The notes beneath the pieces are model-generated. The model did no database searches, was not told the origin of the DNA, and saw only the letters and a list, made by a program, of their open reading frames with translations. Below are positions 32,819 through 43,191 of a DNA stretch of 64,000 nt, in pieces. The position numbers and the translations under genes are program-made. The stretch's first letter is position 1, and every line of letters starts with the position of its first letter. The DNA is from Cytobacillus sp. NJ13 (GTDB lineage: Bacteria > Bacillota > Bacilli > Bacillales > Cytobacillaceae): NCBI GenBank assembly GCA_030348385.1, contig JAUCFP010000006.1, positions 2,538,501-2,602,500 of the forward strand, read 5' to 3'.

Positions 32819-33810
32819 ACACTTATTTTAAAGGCAATCTTCCCCCATTGTTCTGCGTTTTCCATTTTATCAAAAGCCTGCTCGAATTGATCAAGCATCA
32901 GTGCCTCATCCAGCACAGGCCTGATTTGATGCTTTTCAATAAACTGAAGCATTTCATGATACTCTTCTGCACTGCCCATTGTTGAGCCAAGCAGATTTTG
33001 CTGTGCGTAAAAGAGGCTGCGGAGGTTGAGTTGCAGCTGATCTCCTGTGGAGGAGCCAAATGTTACGATGGTGCCGCCATTACGCAGGATTTCGAGCGAT
33101 TTATTGAATGTTGCCGGGCCAACTGATTCAATGACAAGATCGACTTTTTCCCCGCCAAGGACTACGTTCCAGTCTTCACTGCTGTTCAGGGCTTTATCCG
33201 CACCGAGTTCAAGCGCTCTCTGACATTTTTCCTCTGAACGGGAAGCTGCGTAAACAGTTGCTCCCGCTGCTTTTGCGAATTGCATTAAGAAGGTTGCCAC
33301 GCCTCCTCCAATCCCGGGAATGAACACCTTCATGCCTGACTGAAGCTTTCCTCTTGAGAATAATGCTCTGTAGGCGGTTAGTGCTGCCAGGGATAGGACG
33401 CCCGCTTCCTCCCAGGTTAAATACGCCGGCTTAGGTGCTACGTTTTCAGCCGGAATGATGATATATTCGGCGAATGTGCCATGAAACGGCAAGCCGACAA
33501 TTTCAAAGCCTGACGGCGGTGCATCACTTTTTTCCTTCCAGCCCAGCCCGGGATTGATGATGACTTCATCACCTGGCTTCACGTCTGTAACGCCTTCGCC
33601 GACTGCGTCTATGATTCCCGCTCCATCTGAACCGATGACAAGCGCAGGTTCTTCTGGCTTATGGCGGTTCAGAACAAATAAATCACGATGGTTCAAGCCT
33701 GCTGTTTTCAATTTGACTCTGACCTCACCGGCACCCGGCTCGGGCCTTTCAATTTCCCCATAAGATAATCCGGCGCGGCCTGCTTTTCCTTCATGAATAA
33801 TCGCTTTCAT
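32815..33810 (-). CDS. Zinc-binding-type alcohol dehydrogenase / quinone oxidoreductase family
   Basis: A 331-residue medium-chain dehydrogenase/reductase. GHEP-type catalytic zinc ligands are absent and the NADP fingerprint is IPGIGGGVATFLMQFAKA near residue 170, so it belongs to the zinc-independent quinone oxidoreductase branch (B. subtilis YogA-like). The sequence starts MKAIIHEGKAG; a GTG three codons upstream overlaps the AGGTGGAGG ribosome site. It reduces quinones or enones with NADPH in relatives; substrate not known here. Monocistronic. Confidence 0.87.
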   Translation of the reverse strand: MKAIIHEGKAGRAGLSYGEIERPEPGAGEVRVKLKTAGLNHRDLFVLNRHKPEEPALVIGSDGAGIIDAVGEGVTDVKPGDEVIINPGLGWKEKSDAPPSGFEIVGLPFHGTFAEYIIIPAENVAPKPAYLTWEEAGVLSLAALTAYRALFSRGKLQSGMKVFIPGIGGGVATFLMQFAKAAGATVYAASRSEEKCQRALELGADKALNSSEDWNVVLGGEKVDLVIESVGPATFNKSLEILRNGGTIVTFGSSTGDQLQLNLRSLFYAQQNLLGSTMGSAEEYHEMLQFIEKHQIRPVLDEALMLDQFEQAFDKMENAEQWGKIAFKISV

Positions 33811-33888
33811 TTCCTCCACCTGCTTTTCTTTAAAAATTTCGTCTATTCTATCATATCTTGAAAGTAGCAGGAGAAAAAAGCGATTTGC

Positions 33889-35145
33889 CTACTTTGTAGT
33901 GCTGAGCCTTAGTTTCACAAATTTTCTTTTCCCTGCCTGAAGAACTAATCCGTCTGTGATTTTCACGAGCATCTGAACATCGCCGACTTTCTCTCCGTCT
34001 AAACGGATGCCGCCGCCTGCAATCATTTTTCTCGCTTCCGTTTTGGAGGAAAGCAGGCCGAGGACGGCAATCAGGTCCGTAATGAGGACTTCATCTTCAC
34101 CCTTCCATTCAGCTTCCGGGATCTCATCCGGCATGGCTCCCTTTTGGAAAATGGTTTTGAAATGCAGTTCGGCTTTATCGGCTGCACCTGTGCCATGGTA
34201 CATGCGGACGATTGTTCTGCCTAAAAGCATTTTGGCGTCACGCGGGTGCAGTGCGCCGTTTTCAAGCCCATATGCAATTTGCTGTTTTTCTTTTACTGGC
34301 AGATCTGTTGCGAGATTGAAGTATTTTGCGATCAGCTCATCCGGGATGGACATGGTTTTGCCGTACATATTATTGGGATCCTCATCCACACCAATGTAAT
34401 TGTTTTTTGATTTGGACATTTTCTCTTTGCCATCCAGGCCTTCAAGGAGCGGCATCAGGATGACCACCTGCTTTTCTTTTTGGAAATGCTCCTGCAGATG
34501 GCGTCCCATCAGGACATTGAAGTGCTGATCATTGCCGCCAAGCTCGATATCGCTTTCTAGAGCAACCGAGTCATAGCCCTGCATCAGCGGGTAGAAAAAT
34601 TCATGAAGCGAGATCGGTTTGCCTGTGGCCAGGCGCTCTGAAAAGTCGTTGCGTTCCAGCAGGCGGGCAACTGTTATGCTGGCAGACAGGCGGATGACGT
34701 CTTCGAGCTGGAGGTCCGATAGCCATGCTGAGTTGTAATGAAGATCGACTTTCTCCATGTCCAGCACTTTACTGAATTGTTCGAAGTATGTTTTGGCATT
34801 ATGCTTCACCTCTTCATCGGTGAGCTGGTTTCGGGCTGACGATTTGCCTGTCGGGTCGCCAATTTTCCCGGTGAAATCGCCAATAATCAGCTGGATGATG
34901 TGGCCGTTGTCCTGGAACTGTTTTAATTTATTCAGCACAACCGTATGGCCGATATGGACATCCGGCGCAGAAGGATCAAGCCCCAGCTTAATTTTTAAAG
35001 GCTGGTTTTGAAAAATGGATTTGGCTATTTTATTCTTCAGCTCCGCTTCCGGCAGAATCTCCTGGACGCCATTGCGGTAAACCTCCAGCTGCCTCTCTGC
35101 TTCGAATTTTTGTTCAGCTGTTAATTTTTCAATAAAATTCTCCAT
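33889..35145 (-). CDS. tyrS: Tyrosyl-tRNA synthetase (TyrZ-type)
   Basis: A 418-residue class I synthetase that charges tRNA-Tyr. The signature HIGH appears as [11 protein letters not shown] and KMSKS as [10 protein letters not shown]; a C-terminal S4 RNA-binding domain follows ([17 protein letters not shown]). HIGH instead of HLGH and the shorter length point to the TyrZ branch. Codons up to 35184 are open, but GGGGGA just before the ATG at 35145 places the start there. Expression is controlled by a T-box leader at 35174-35405. Confidence 0.95.
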   Translation of the reverse strand: MENFIEKLTAEQKFEAERQLEVYRNGVQEILPEAELKNKIAKSIFQNQPLKIKLGLDPSAPDVHIGHTVVLNKLKQFQDNGHIIQLIIGDFTGKIGDPTGKSSARNQLTDEEVKHNAKTYFEQFSKVLDMEKVDLHYNSAWLSDLQLEDVIRLSASITVARLLERNDFSERLATGKPISLHEFFYPLMQGYDSVALESDIELGGNDQHFNVLMGRHLQEHFQKEKQVVILMPLLEGLDGKEKMSKSKNNYIGVDEDPNNMYGKTMSIPDELIAKYFNLATDLPVKEKQQIAYGLENGALHPRDAKMLLGRTIVRMYHGTGAADKAELHFKTIFQKGAMPDEIPEAEWKGEDEVLITDLIAVLGLLSSKTEARKMIAGGGIRLDGEKVGDVQMLVKITDGLVLQAGKRKFVKLRLSTTK

Positions 35146-35173
35146 GTCCCCCATCCTTTCTTTCATTTGAATA

Positions 35174-35405
35174 CAAAAAACCACGCCCCTAAAGAAAGGG
35201 ACGTGGTTAACGCGGTACCACCCTTTTTGAAGATTGCTCTTCCACTCAGCCGATTAACGGTCCGTGCCGTTCCCTGCTACTATTGTTCACAGAGAAAGTT
35301 CAAGAAGGTAGTTCACTGTTATCTATATACTGATTTTCACCAGGCATCAGCTCTCTTCAACAGGGAGATAAGCAGCTACTTGTTTCTGTCATTACGTTAA
35401 AATTT
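35174..35405 (-). promoter_or_regulatory. T-box riboswitch leader of tyrS
   Basis: On the minus strand the leader contains the conserved distal stem I piece (GAGAG...CCTGGTGAAAATC), a specifier TAC for tyrosine (35308-35310), the T-box sequence AGGGTGGTACCGCG (35211-35224) and a terminator CCACGTCCC / GGGGCGTGG followed by TTTTTTG (35174-35208). Uncharged tRNA-Tyr would pair with the T-box and allow read-through. Confidence 0.94.
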
Positions 35406-35512
35406 GAAATTTTTATTATTTTAGCGGAATGGAGGGGATTGTTCAAGTGTTTTTTTCGCAAGCAATATTAAATGAAGTTTTTTCGGAACGAGCTTTAACC
35501 GTAATACTATAT

Positions 35513-35541
35513 AAAAACCAGGAACATGCAATGCCCCTGGT
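35513..35541 (-). terminator. Terminator after map
   Basis: ACCAGG pairs with CCTGGT, with inner AT pairs, and is followed by TTTTATATAG on the minus strand. Confidence 0.7.
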
Positions 35542-35547
35542 CCATGC

Positions 35548-36303
<756 letters not shown>

Positions 36304-36346
36304 TCATTAGTTGTTATTTCTCTATTATAATCTAAATGTGGCGCGC

Positions 36347-36910
36347 TTAATAAGATTTCGCCTTTTCTCTTGCTAAAAACCTGATAATCAACAGGAAAGT
36401 GATAAGTCCTATTAAGGAAAACAGCAAGACTTCAAGCAGATGTCCTCCTTCATTTGATTTAGGAGGGCTAGGTTTTCTTGCTTCTCCGCTCAGTATTTGC
36501 CCGTAAAAATTCTCATGCCCTGATAAAATCCTGTCATCCTGCACTTGAACCATTCCATTGGGGCCTGCAACGGGTACAAGAAACCGGGCTTCCTTTGTTT
36601 TTTCCAAAAATAGCAGGAACTTGCCGCCTTCCTGCTGAAATTCCTCTGCCCATCCAGTATCGTTACTATCAATGCCTGCCGTTATGGTTTCTGCTGCTTC
36701 TCCTTTATATACCTTTTCGACTTGAAACTGTCTTTCATAAAAAATGCCCTTGCTTGATTTTTGTTTACTTTTAAAATTATATGTACCCAGCACAATAACT
36801 TGTGAGCGGGATTCAACCTTTTCAGGATGAAGTTCAAGCCATTTTGTTGCAAATGATGGTGAACTCCCTGCCAGAAATAGCACAAAAAGTATGAAGAACA
36901 CCTTTCTCAT
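36347..36910 (-). CDS. Hypothetical exported protein with C-terminal membrane anchor
   Basis: A 187-residue protein with an N-terminal signal peptide (MRKVFFILFVLFLAGSSPSFA), a beta-rich extracellular part (about 25-145) and one C-terminal helix (about 153-178) followed by a basic tail, so it is likely anchored at the outer face of the membrane. No family recognised. An in-frame ATG at 36931 would overlap the Nudix gene; the ATG at 36910 with GGGAAG upstream and a direct signal peptide is preferred. It is the 3' gene of a short same-strand group. Confidence 0.75.
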   Translation of the reverse strand: MRKVFFILFVLFLAGSSPSFATKWLELHPEKVESRSQVIVLGTYNFKSKQKSSKGIFYERQFQVEKVYKGEAAETITAGIDSNDTGWAEEFQQEGGKFLLFLEKTKEARFLVPVAGPNGMVQVQDDRILSGHENFYGQILSGEARKPSPPKSNEGGHLLEVLLFSLIGLITFLLIIRFLAREKAKSY

Positions 36911-36927
36911 TGTCTTCTTCCCTTCAA

Positions 36928-37560
36928 TCATACCTTTGATTGAACAATCTGTTCACGCATCGAATGCAGCACACGCTTATAATAGTAATCCTGATGAGGG
37001 ACAAAGTCCGTTTTCCTCACATTTAAGGAGTTGGGGATTCTTATGCCATTGTCTACTTGGAATCCCTCTGCCTCAGTGAATTCTTTTCCGCAGAACCACA
37101 GTTCATAAAAATCTTCCAGGGCAATCCGGTAAATACCCGTAACCTCTTCTGGCTGCAAGCTGAACTCCTCTAATAAATGATTGCTGTAATAAAGAAAAAC
37201 ATGGGCCAATTCTTTGTCGATAAAATTTTCTTTTTCCACGATATAATCAATGACGCCCAGTGGCACCAGGTCCGCAAAATCAACACGAATCCCCAGTTCT
37301 TCCTCCACTTCCCTCATGCCGTCCATGACAGATTCATTGCTTAAGAGGTGGCCAGCGGCGGTTATATCCAAAAGGCCTGGATAATCATTCTTTTCCTTGC
37401 TGCGGTATTGAAAATATATATAATCCTGATCTTTTTCCCTGCTGATGAACCAGCAATGAAAGGTTTCATGCCAGTGACCTTTTTTATGGACATCTTCACG
37501 GGTAGCCACACCGATTTGTTTTCGGCTTTCATCAAAAATATTCAGAAGTTCTGTCTCCAA
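36928..37560 (-). CDS. Nudix hydrolase (IPP-isomerase-like)
   Basis: A 210-residue Nudix protein. The Nudix box is GHLLSNESVMDGMREVEEEL with the REXXEE glutamates that bind magnesium. The N-terminal part (ELLNIFDESRKQIGVATREDVHKKGHWHETFHCWF) is that of the YfcD/IPP-isomerase-like branch. The substrate is unknown. The start is TTG at 37560, eight bases after AAGGAGG. It begins directly after the stop of the upstream DUF2268 gene, so the two are probably co-transcribed. Confidence 0.88.
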   Translation of the reverse strand: METELLNIFDESRKQIGVATREDVHKKGHWHETFHCWFISREKDQDYIYFQYRSKEKNDYPGLLDITAAGHLLSNESVMDGMREVEEELGIRVDFADLVPLGVIDYIVEKENFIDKELAHVFLYYSNHLLEEFSLQPEEVTGIYRIALEDFYELWFCGKEFTEAEGFQVDNGIRIPNSLNVRKTDFVPHQDYYYKRVLHSMREQIVQSKV

Positions 37561-38382
37561 TTAAATGGCCTCCTTGATCATATAGCTATTGAATATTTCA
37601 TGCGGGTCTGCTTGATATAAATCCCGATACCTCCTAATTTTCTCCTTCTCTGCATAATGCCTTACCATTTTATAAGCAAATGAATAGCCGGCAAATAACG
37701 GGATGCCCATCTCTTTATTGCCAAAACAGATTTTGCTTTTTAAAACCTCGTCTGCTGTACTCAGGTTTTGCCGGGCAATTTCTATATAATTCTGCTCGAT
37801 TTCCTCAGTAAATTCTTTCTTCCACCAGCGTTTATCCTTATAAAGTGAAAGACTGAAATACTCAGCGCCCCCCTCCATTTTATACCAGTCCGCAAGAGTG
37901 AAGGTTTCCAATGTAAGATTGTAGATCGGATTTTCAGGGGAAGCATGATGGAGCTCATGGGCTAGCATATATTTTAAAAAGTCGGGGTCCGGCTGAGGCG
38001 GAATAGCAAGGATGATGGTATCTGGACCTATTGTGTAGCCATTTGTCCACAGTGATTGATCGAAATTCTGAAACCATGGGAAAGGAAGTGCAGGCACGAT
38101 TGTTATGGTCAGGCTTTCGAAGTGAAGATGCCTCTCAGCTTCCTTGCACGTTTCTTCGATGATTGCTGAAATCTCCTCAGGATTCCAGCTGTATTTAATA
38201 GCCTCCGCTTCTGGCAACGCTGCAAATTTAAATAGCTGAAATCTATTGGCCAGCTGTTCCCAGTCCTGCATCCAGGATTTCCTGCCGATCAAGGGACTGA
38301 TCTGAGATTGAAGGAAACCCTTTAGGTTAAGCTGGTTTTCAATTAGTTCTTCAGGTGTAATTTGATTGAGGGTGTACTTTAT
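37561..38382 (-). CDS. DUF2268-type putative zinc protease, possible ATA start
   Basis: A putative metalloprotease with the zinc motif LAHELHHA and a downstream glutamate region (MEGGAEYFSLSLY). The first conventional start codon is TTG at 38292, without a ribosome site. The frame stays open for 30 more codons up to ATA at 38382, which has GGAGG exactly seven bases upstream. A start there gives 273 residues and an N-terminus KYTLNQITPEELIENQLNLK. Either translation begins at a rare ATA codon, or an ATG start has mutated and the gene is poorly expressed. If TTG is used the product is 243 residues. Confidence 0.7.
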   Translation of the reverse strand: MKYTLNQITPEELIENQLNLKGFLQSQISPLIGRKSWMQDWEQLANRFQLFKFAALPEAEAIKYSWNPEEISAIIEETCKEAERHLHFESLTITIVPALPFPWFQNFDQSLWTNGYTIGPDTIILAIPPQPDPDFLKYMLAHELHHASPENPIYNLTLETFTLADWYKMEGGAEYFSLSLYKDKRWWKKEFTEEIEQNYIEIARQNLSTADEVLKSKICFGNKEMGIPLFAGYSFAYKMVRHYAEKEKIRRYRDLYQADPHEIFNSYMIKEAI

Positions 38383-38409
38383 AGAAAGTCCTCCTTATTA
38401 GAGGTAAGC

Positions 38410-38438
38410 AGAAGGGATACCCAGCTTGCGGTATCCCC
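38410..38438 (-). terminator. Weak hairpin after the GNAT gene
   Basis: GGGATACC pairs with GGTATCCC around eight bases, but the following minus-strand sequence is only TTCTG, so termination may be weak. Confidence 0.4.
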
Positions 38439-38440
38439 TG

Positions 38441-38851
38441 TCACTGCTTTCCTGATTGATTCTGATAATTCCGATGCACCATTCCGTAAGATTTGATCAT
38501 TCCGAATCTTTCATAAAACCGCTGCAATTCAGGATCACACATGACGTCAATCATATAAATACCGTCCAGCTCTTCCAGCATACGGGTGACCAGCTTTTGA
38601 CCGATTCCCTGCTGCTGGTAATCAGGTAGTACTTCGAGCAGCGGAATGTAGGCTGATAGCACTCCATCGCTGATTGCTGTGATGAACCCAGCCACTGCAT
38701 TTTTATCACGGTCAACGGCAAGTACGATTTTCGTGCTGTTTTTTAGAAGCTTCAGATGTTTTTCTGGGCCCGGCGGATTTGGCCACCCATCAAAAAAACC
38801 TTCCAGCATATCTGCTGAAATTCCTTCTGAATTCACTGCATATTCGATCAT
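38441..38851 (-). CDS. GNAT-family N-acetyltransferase
   Basis: A 136-residue acetyltransferase. The acetyl-CoA-binding pyrophosphate loop is visible as QQGIGQKLVTRML (motif A, about residues 87-99) and the C-terminal ...RFYERFGM is motif B. The substrate is not predictable. AAGGGAG precedes the ATG at 38851. It lies 58 bases upstream of the DUF2268 gene on the same strand. Confidence 0.85.
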   Translation of the reverse strand: MIEYAVNSEGISADMLEGFFDGWPNPPGPEKHLKLLKNSTKIVLAVDRDKNAVAGFITAISDGVLSAYIPLLEVLPDYQQQGIGQKLVTRMLEELDGIYMIDVMCDPELQRFYERFGMIKSYGMVHRNYQNQSGKQ

Positions 38852-39040
38852 TTTATCAGCTCCCTTTTATATCAGAAAGAAGCATTCAAAAATCCTCCTG
38901 ACTCTTTAATACAATAAATTTTCGACAAATATGCAGGAAAAGCCTGTACATTTTTTTGAAAAATTCAAACAGGTCATTTTTCATTTACTCTTAAATTTAT
39001 TAAAATAATGATAACAAACTTGGTTAAAGGGGCATTATGG

Positions 39041-40810
39041 ATGCTTGAATTGCTGATTACAATGCTGGAGCGGCTCGGAATCATTGTCACCATTGCGCTG
39101 ATTCTGACAAGGTTCCGCTTTTTCAGAGAGATGATTTATGGCGAAAGATTAAAACGGCAGCAGGAGTATAAAGCCATTCTTTTTTTCGGTTTCTTTGGCA
39201 TCATTGGAACCTATTCCGGGCTGGCCTTCAATACGGACACACTGCAGTTTAACCGCTGGGCATCCGAGCTTGCTTCAGATGAAGCCATTGCCAATTCCAG
39301 GGTAGTCGGGGTCGTGCTCGCCGGATTGCTTGGCGGCCCTAAAGTAGGGGTTGGCGCAGGAATTATAGCAGGATTCCACCGATTTACACTTGGCGGCTTT
39401 ACCGGGATTGCCTGCGGGCTGGCGTCCATAGTGGCAGGGCTGCTTGCCGGCTTTTTCCGACGGAAAAATGAACATGTGAAGCTATCCTCAGCCTTCTTTA
39501 TTGGTGCAACAGCTGAAGCTGTACAGATGCTGATTATTCTTGGAATTTCACGGCCTATAGAAAAAGCGCTTGCGCTTGTCGAAATGATTGGAATTCCCAT
39601 GATTATAGCAAATGGACTTGGCAGTGCCCTATTTTTGCTGATCATAAAAAATGTCATTAACGAAGAAGAAAAAGCAGGTGCTTTTCATGCACAAAAAACG
39701 CTTAGAATTGCTGACCAGACGCTTGCACACCTTCGTGAAGGCATTAATCATAAGTCCGCTCTGGCAGTCTGCCTGATTTTACATAAGGAACTTCACATGA
39801 AAGCAGTTGCGATCACCAATCACACCGAAATCCTTGCCCATGTCGGCCTGGGAAATGACCACCACCGTTCCGGAAGCCCGATCCAGACCCAGATCACACG
39901 GGATGTCATTCAGCACGGGGAAATTGTGGTTGCCAATGACCAGACCATTCACTGCCGGCAGGAAAACTGCCCTCTTGGCGCAGCCATTGTCGCTCCTTTA
40001 AAGCTTCGGGGCGAAACGATCGGAACGCTGAAATTTTACTTCACTTCTGAAAAAGAAATGACTAATCTCGTGATGGAACTGATCTCGGGGCTAAGTGTAC
40101 TGCTCAGCAATCAGCTCGAGATCGCTGAGGCTGATAAAGCCTACCAGCTGGCAAAGGAAGCTGAAATTAAAGCGCTGCAAGCGCAAATATCACCGCATTT
40201 TTTATTTAATTCATTAAATACGATTATCTCCCTTGTGCGGATCGAGCCTGCCCAGGCACGGAAATTGCTCGTATCCTTATCGCATTTTCTGCGGCAAAAC
40301 CTGACGGCCACGACAGTCAGCTGTACGACCCTTGAACAGGAGCTCAGACATGTAAGGGCTTATCTGTCAATTGAAGAAACCCGGTTTGTGGATCGGCTCG
40401 AAGTCATTTATGACATTGATGAAGATTCCCTTTTGGAAAGAATCCCGCCGCTCACTCTGCAGCCGATTGTGGAAAATGCCGTAAAGCATGGAATTAAGAA
40501 CAAGGAACAGGACTGTATCATTATGATCAAAATTCAGAAACAGGACGGAATGACGATAGTAAAAGTGAAGGATAATGGACAGGGAATGAGCCGGGAAAGA
40601 GCCGAACAGCTCGGCAAGGAAACCCTGCAGTCAGAATCGGGCTCCGGACTTGCATTGTACAATGTAAACCGCCGGCTGACCATGATGTTTGGTGATGAAG
40701 CTTCGCTGCAAATTGCGAGCACACCAGGCATCGGCACCGACATTCAATTCGCCATTCCGCAAACGGAGGAAAAAGCTGATGGAAAAAACGATCCGAACCT
40801 TAATCGCTGA
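39041..40810 (+). CDS. lytS: Sensor histidine kinase LytS
   Basis: A 589-residue membrane sensor. It has five to six helices forming the LYT sensing domain (about 1-195), a GAF-like domain (about 210-345), a His_kinase domain with QISPHFLFNSLNTI (phosphoacceptor His) and a HATPase domain (NAVKHGIK, GSGLAL). An ATG at 39008 lacks a site; AAAGGGG eight bases before 39041 and the family-like start MLELLITMLERLGIIVTIA favour this one. It overlaps lytT by 32 bases. In B. subtilis LytST senses pyruvate; cstA lies downstream here. Confidence 0.92.
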   Translation: MLELLITMLERLGIIVTIALILTRFRFFREMIYGERLKRQQEYKAILFFGFFGIIGTYSGLAFNTDTLQFNRWASELASDEAIANSRVVGVVLAGLLGGPKVGVGAGIIAGFHRFTLGGFTGIACGLASIVAGLLAGFFRRKNEHVKLSSAFFIGATAEAVQMLIILGISRPIEKALALVEMIGIPMIIANGLGSALFLLIIKNVINEEEKAGAFHAQKTLRIADQTLAHLREGINHKSALAVCLILHKELHMKAVAITNHTEILAHVGLGNDHHRSGSPIQTQITRDVIQHGEIVVANDQTIHCRQENCPLGAAIVAPLKLRGETIGTLKFYFTSEKEMTNLVMELISGLSVLLSNQLEIAEADKAYQLAKEAEIKALQAQISPHFLFNSLNTIISLVRIEPAQARKLLVSLSHFLRQNLTATTVSCTTLEQELRHVRAYLSIEETRFVDRLEVIYDIDEDSLLERIPPLTLQPIVENAVKHGIKNKEQDCIIMIKIQKQDGMTIVKVKDNGQGMSRERAEQLGKETLQSESGSGLALYNVNRRLTMMFGDEASLQIASTPGIGTDIQFAIPQTEEKADGKNDPNLNR

Positions 40811-41510
40811 TGACGAAAGATACAGCAGAGATGAATTAAAGCATTTACTTGAGGAATTTCCTGCTATCCAGGTTGTCGGCGAGGCTGAATCTGGCGAAGC
40901 GGCCGTGATGAAAGCCATCCAGCTTCAGCCGGACGTCGTTTTCCTTGATGTGGAGATGCCCAAGATGAACGGGATGGAAGCTGCCAAATCACTGCAGGAG
41001 CTGAAAAAAGTGCCGCTCATCATCTTTGCCACTGCCTACCCGCAGTTTGCTGCTGAAGCCTTCCGCTATGAAGCAACCGATTATTTACTGAAGCCATACG
41101 ACGAAGAACAGCTGGAACAGACCATCAGGCGCGTGGAAAAATTGATTGGCTCCAAAAAAGAAAATGACCTCAGCAAGCCGTCCGGCAAGCTGGCTGTTGA
41201 AGAAGTTGGGGAAATTCTATACCTCGAACCAAAAGAAATCCTCTATATCTACCGGGATGAAAAAGTATCCAGGATTATAACCAGAACCGGGGAGCATGAA
41301 ACCAAAACCCCGCTGAAAGATTTGGAGAGCCGGCTGCTTCCCTTCAGCTTTTTCCGGATTCATAAAAGCTATCTGGTGAATCTGGATTATGTCACAAGAC
41401 TCACCCCCTGGTTCAACGGGGCATACCAGCTTGAGATGGAAGGACGGAATGAACTCTTGTCTGTGAGCCGGAATTATGTGAAGGCACTGCGGGTGCGATT
41501 GGAGTTGTAA
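40779..41510 (+). CDS. lytT: Response regulator LytT (LytTR DNA-binding domain)
   Basis: A 243-residue response regulator: a receiver domain with acceptor Asp in VVFLDVEMPKMNG (about residue 54) and the conserved Lys in YLLKPYDEEQ, then a LytTR DNA-binding domain (about 140-243). GGAGG lies before the ATG at 40779, inside the 3' end of lytS. It should be phosphorylated by LytS and act on the 21-bp-phased repeats before cstA. A terminator follows at 41509. Confidence 0.93.
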   Translation: MEKTIRTLIADDERYSRDELKHLLEEFPAIQVVGEAESGEAAVMKAIQLQPDVVFLDVEMPKMNGMEAAKSLQELKKVPLIIFATAYPQFAAEAFRYEATDYLLKPYDEEQLEQTIRRVEKLIGSKKENDLSKPSGKLAVEEVGEILYLEPKEILYIYRDEKVSRIITRTGEHETKTPLKDLESRLLPFSFFRIHKSYLVNLDYVTRLTPWFNGAYQLEMEGRNELLSVSRNYVKALRVRLEL

Positions 41511-41536
41511 AAAGCATCGGGGACGGTGCTTTTTTT
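41509..41536 (+). terminator. Terminator after lytT
   Basis: AAAGCATC pairs with GGTGCTTT around a six-base loop, followed by a T run; it starts at the stop codon. Confidence 0.8.
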
Positions 41537-41617
41537 GTGGGGGGTTAAGTTTGTGAGCAGTAATGCGCTGTTATTGTGTCGAATATAATGAATTTTCTAT
41601 AGATTCCCACCCTTTGA

Positions 41618-41671
41618 TGCATGTTAATCCCCCATCACTGCATTTTAATCTTTGTTTTTTACATGTTGGGC
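41618..41671 (+). promoter_or_regulatory. Three 21-bp-phased direct repeats (putative LytT sites) before cstA
   Basis: TGCATGTTAATC (41618), TGCATTTTAATC (41639) and TACATGTTGGGC (41660; 8 of 12 match the first) are spaced exactly 21 bases apart and end nine bases before the -35. LytTR regulators bind paired direct repeats about two turns apart, so this is the likely LytT activation site. Confidence 0.65.
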
Positions 41672-41679
41672 ACAAATTG

Positions 41680-41707
41680 TTCAAATTTCCTCTTCTTCTT
41701 ATATAAT
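41680..41707 (+). promoter_or_regulatory. Sigma-A-type promoter of cstA
   Basis: A perfect -10 TATAAT (41702-41707) with a weak -35 TTCAAA (41680-41685), spacing 16. The weak -35 next to putative activator repeats fits an activator-dependent promoter. Confidence 0.7.
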
Positions 41708-41710
41708 TTA

Positions 41711-41724
41711 TGTAAACGCATTCA
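41711..41724 (+). promoter_or_regulatory. Catabolite-responsive element (cre) at the cstA start site
   Basis: TGTAAACGCATTCA matches the CcpA site consensus TGWAANCGNTNWCA at all but one position. It covers the predicted transcription start, so CcpA would repress cstA when preferred sugars are present. Confidence 0.75.
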
Positions 41725-41739
41725 TAAAGGAGGATAATG

Positions 41740-43191
41740 ATGATTACTTTTTTAGTCTGTATTGCACTTTTAATTATTGGTTATTTTACGTACGGCAAGT
41801 TTGTTGAAAAAGTATTCGGTGTGAAGGAGGCACGGACGACTCCTGCCTACACGCATGCTGACGGTGTAGACTATATCGCTATGAGCACACCAAAGAACTC
41901 GCTGATTCAATTATTAAATATTGCTGGTACTGGTCCGATTTTCGGCCCGATTATGGGAGCGCTTTATGGACCTGTTGCCTTTATCTGGATCGTGGTCGGC
42001 TGTATTTTTGCCGGTGCTGTTCATGATTATTTAACAGGAATGATTTCGATCCGGAACCGCGGCGCGCATTTGCCTGAGCTTGCGAGCAAGTTCCTTGGAA
42101 AAGTTATGAAACATGTTGTGAACGCTTTCGCTGTTCTTCTTCTGTTATTGGTTGGTACGGTGTTTGTTACTACTCCTGCTGATCTGCTTTATGTGGTGAT
42201 GGATCAGAAGATCTCACTAACACTAATCATTGCTGCGATTTTCATCTATTATATTTTGGCGACTTTGCTGCCTGTTGATAAAATTATCGGCCGTCTATAC
42301 CCATACTTTGGCGCATTGCTTTTAATCAGCGCCCTTGGAGTAGGTATTGGTTTAGTGGCAACTGGTGCTGATATTCCGGAAATTTCACTGCAGAATTTCC
42401 ATCCGGCTAACGCACCTATTTTCCCATTGCTGTTTTTCACTATCACTTGCGGTGCTCTTTCCGGCTTCCATGCGACACAGACGCCGATTATTTCCCGTAC
42501 GACTCAAAATGAAAACCAGGGACGCAAGATTTTCTATGGCATGATGATTGCAGAAGGTATTATCGCTATGATCTGGGCTGCTGCTGCGATGAGTTTATTT
42601 GATGGATATAACGGTTTAAGTGATTTCCTTGCAAACGGAGGTCCTGGAGCAGTCGTCAGTGAAGCTTCCACTATGATGCTTGGAGCGATTGGCGGAACAC
42701 TTGCCATTCTTGGAGTAGTTGTCCTTCCAATCACTTCCGGAGATACAGCTTTCCGAAGTGCACGTATGATTATTGCTGACTATATTAATTTTGCACAGAA
42801 GAAATTCTCAAGCCGTTTGTGGATCGCTATTCCTTTGTTCGTGATTTCTCTGGCACTTACTCAAATCGACTTTAACATTCTATGGAGATACTTCAGCTGG
42901 GCTAACCAATCAACTGCGGTCATCGCGCTGTTTGTCGGTGCCATGTACTTGTATATCGCAAAGAAGAATTACTGGATCTCTCTTATTCCGGGAATATTCA
43001 TGCTGCTGATGGTTTTAACCTATATCTTTAATGCGCAAATCGGGTTCGGTTTATCGATGAATGCTTCCTGGATTTGCGGAGCAATCGGTACAGTCATTCT
43101 TGTGGCTCTATTCTTCTCCGCTGCTAAAAAGGCCCGGGCGAATAACCTGCCGCTTGAAGAAGATATTTCCGGCTGGAAGAAATCCGCTTAA
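41740..43191 (+). CDS. cstA: Carbon starvation protein A family transporter
   Basis: A 483-residue transporter with about 13 helices of the CstA family, which take up pyruvate or peptides in other bacteria. The conserved N-terminal IAGTGPIFGPIMGALYGP segment and GAVHDYLTGMISIRNRG are present. Two consecutive ATG codons exist (41737, 41740); the second is six bases from AGGAGG. The stop shares a base with the next small gene. Upstream lie putative LytT repeats and a cre site, which makes pyruvate the likeliest substrate. Confidence 0.92.
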   Translation: MITFLVCIALLIIGYFTYGKFVEKVFGVKEARTTPAYTHADGVDYIAMSTPKNSLIQLLNIAGTGPIFGPIMGALYGPVAFIWIVVGCIFAGAVHDYLTGMISIRNRGAHLPELASKFLGKVMKHVVNAFAVLLLLLVGTVFVTTPADLLYVVMDQKISLTLIIAAIFIYYILATLLPVDKIIGRLYPYFGALLLISALGVGIGLVATGADIPEISLQNFHPANAPIFPLLFFTITCGALSGFHATQTPIISRTTQNENQGRKIFYGMMIAEGIIAMIWAAAAMSLFDGYNGLSDFLANGGPGAVVSEASTMMLGAIGGTLAILGVVVLPITSGDTAFRSARMIIADYINFAQKKFSSRLWIAIPLFVISLALTQIDFNILWRYFSWANQSTAVIALFVGAMYLYIAKKNYWISLIPGIFMLLMVLTYIFNAQIGFGLSMNASWICGAIGTVILVALFFSAAKKARANNLPLEEDISGWKKSA

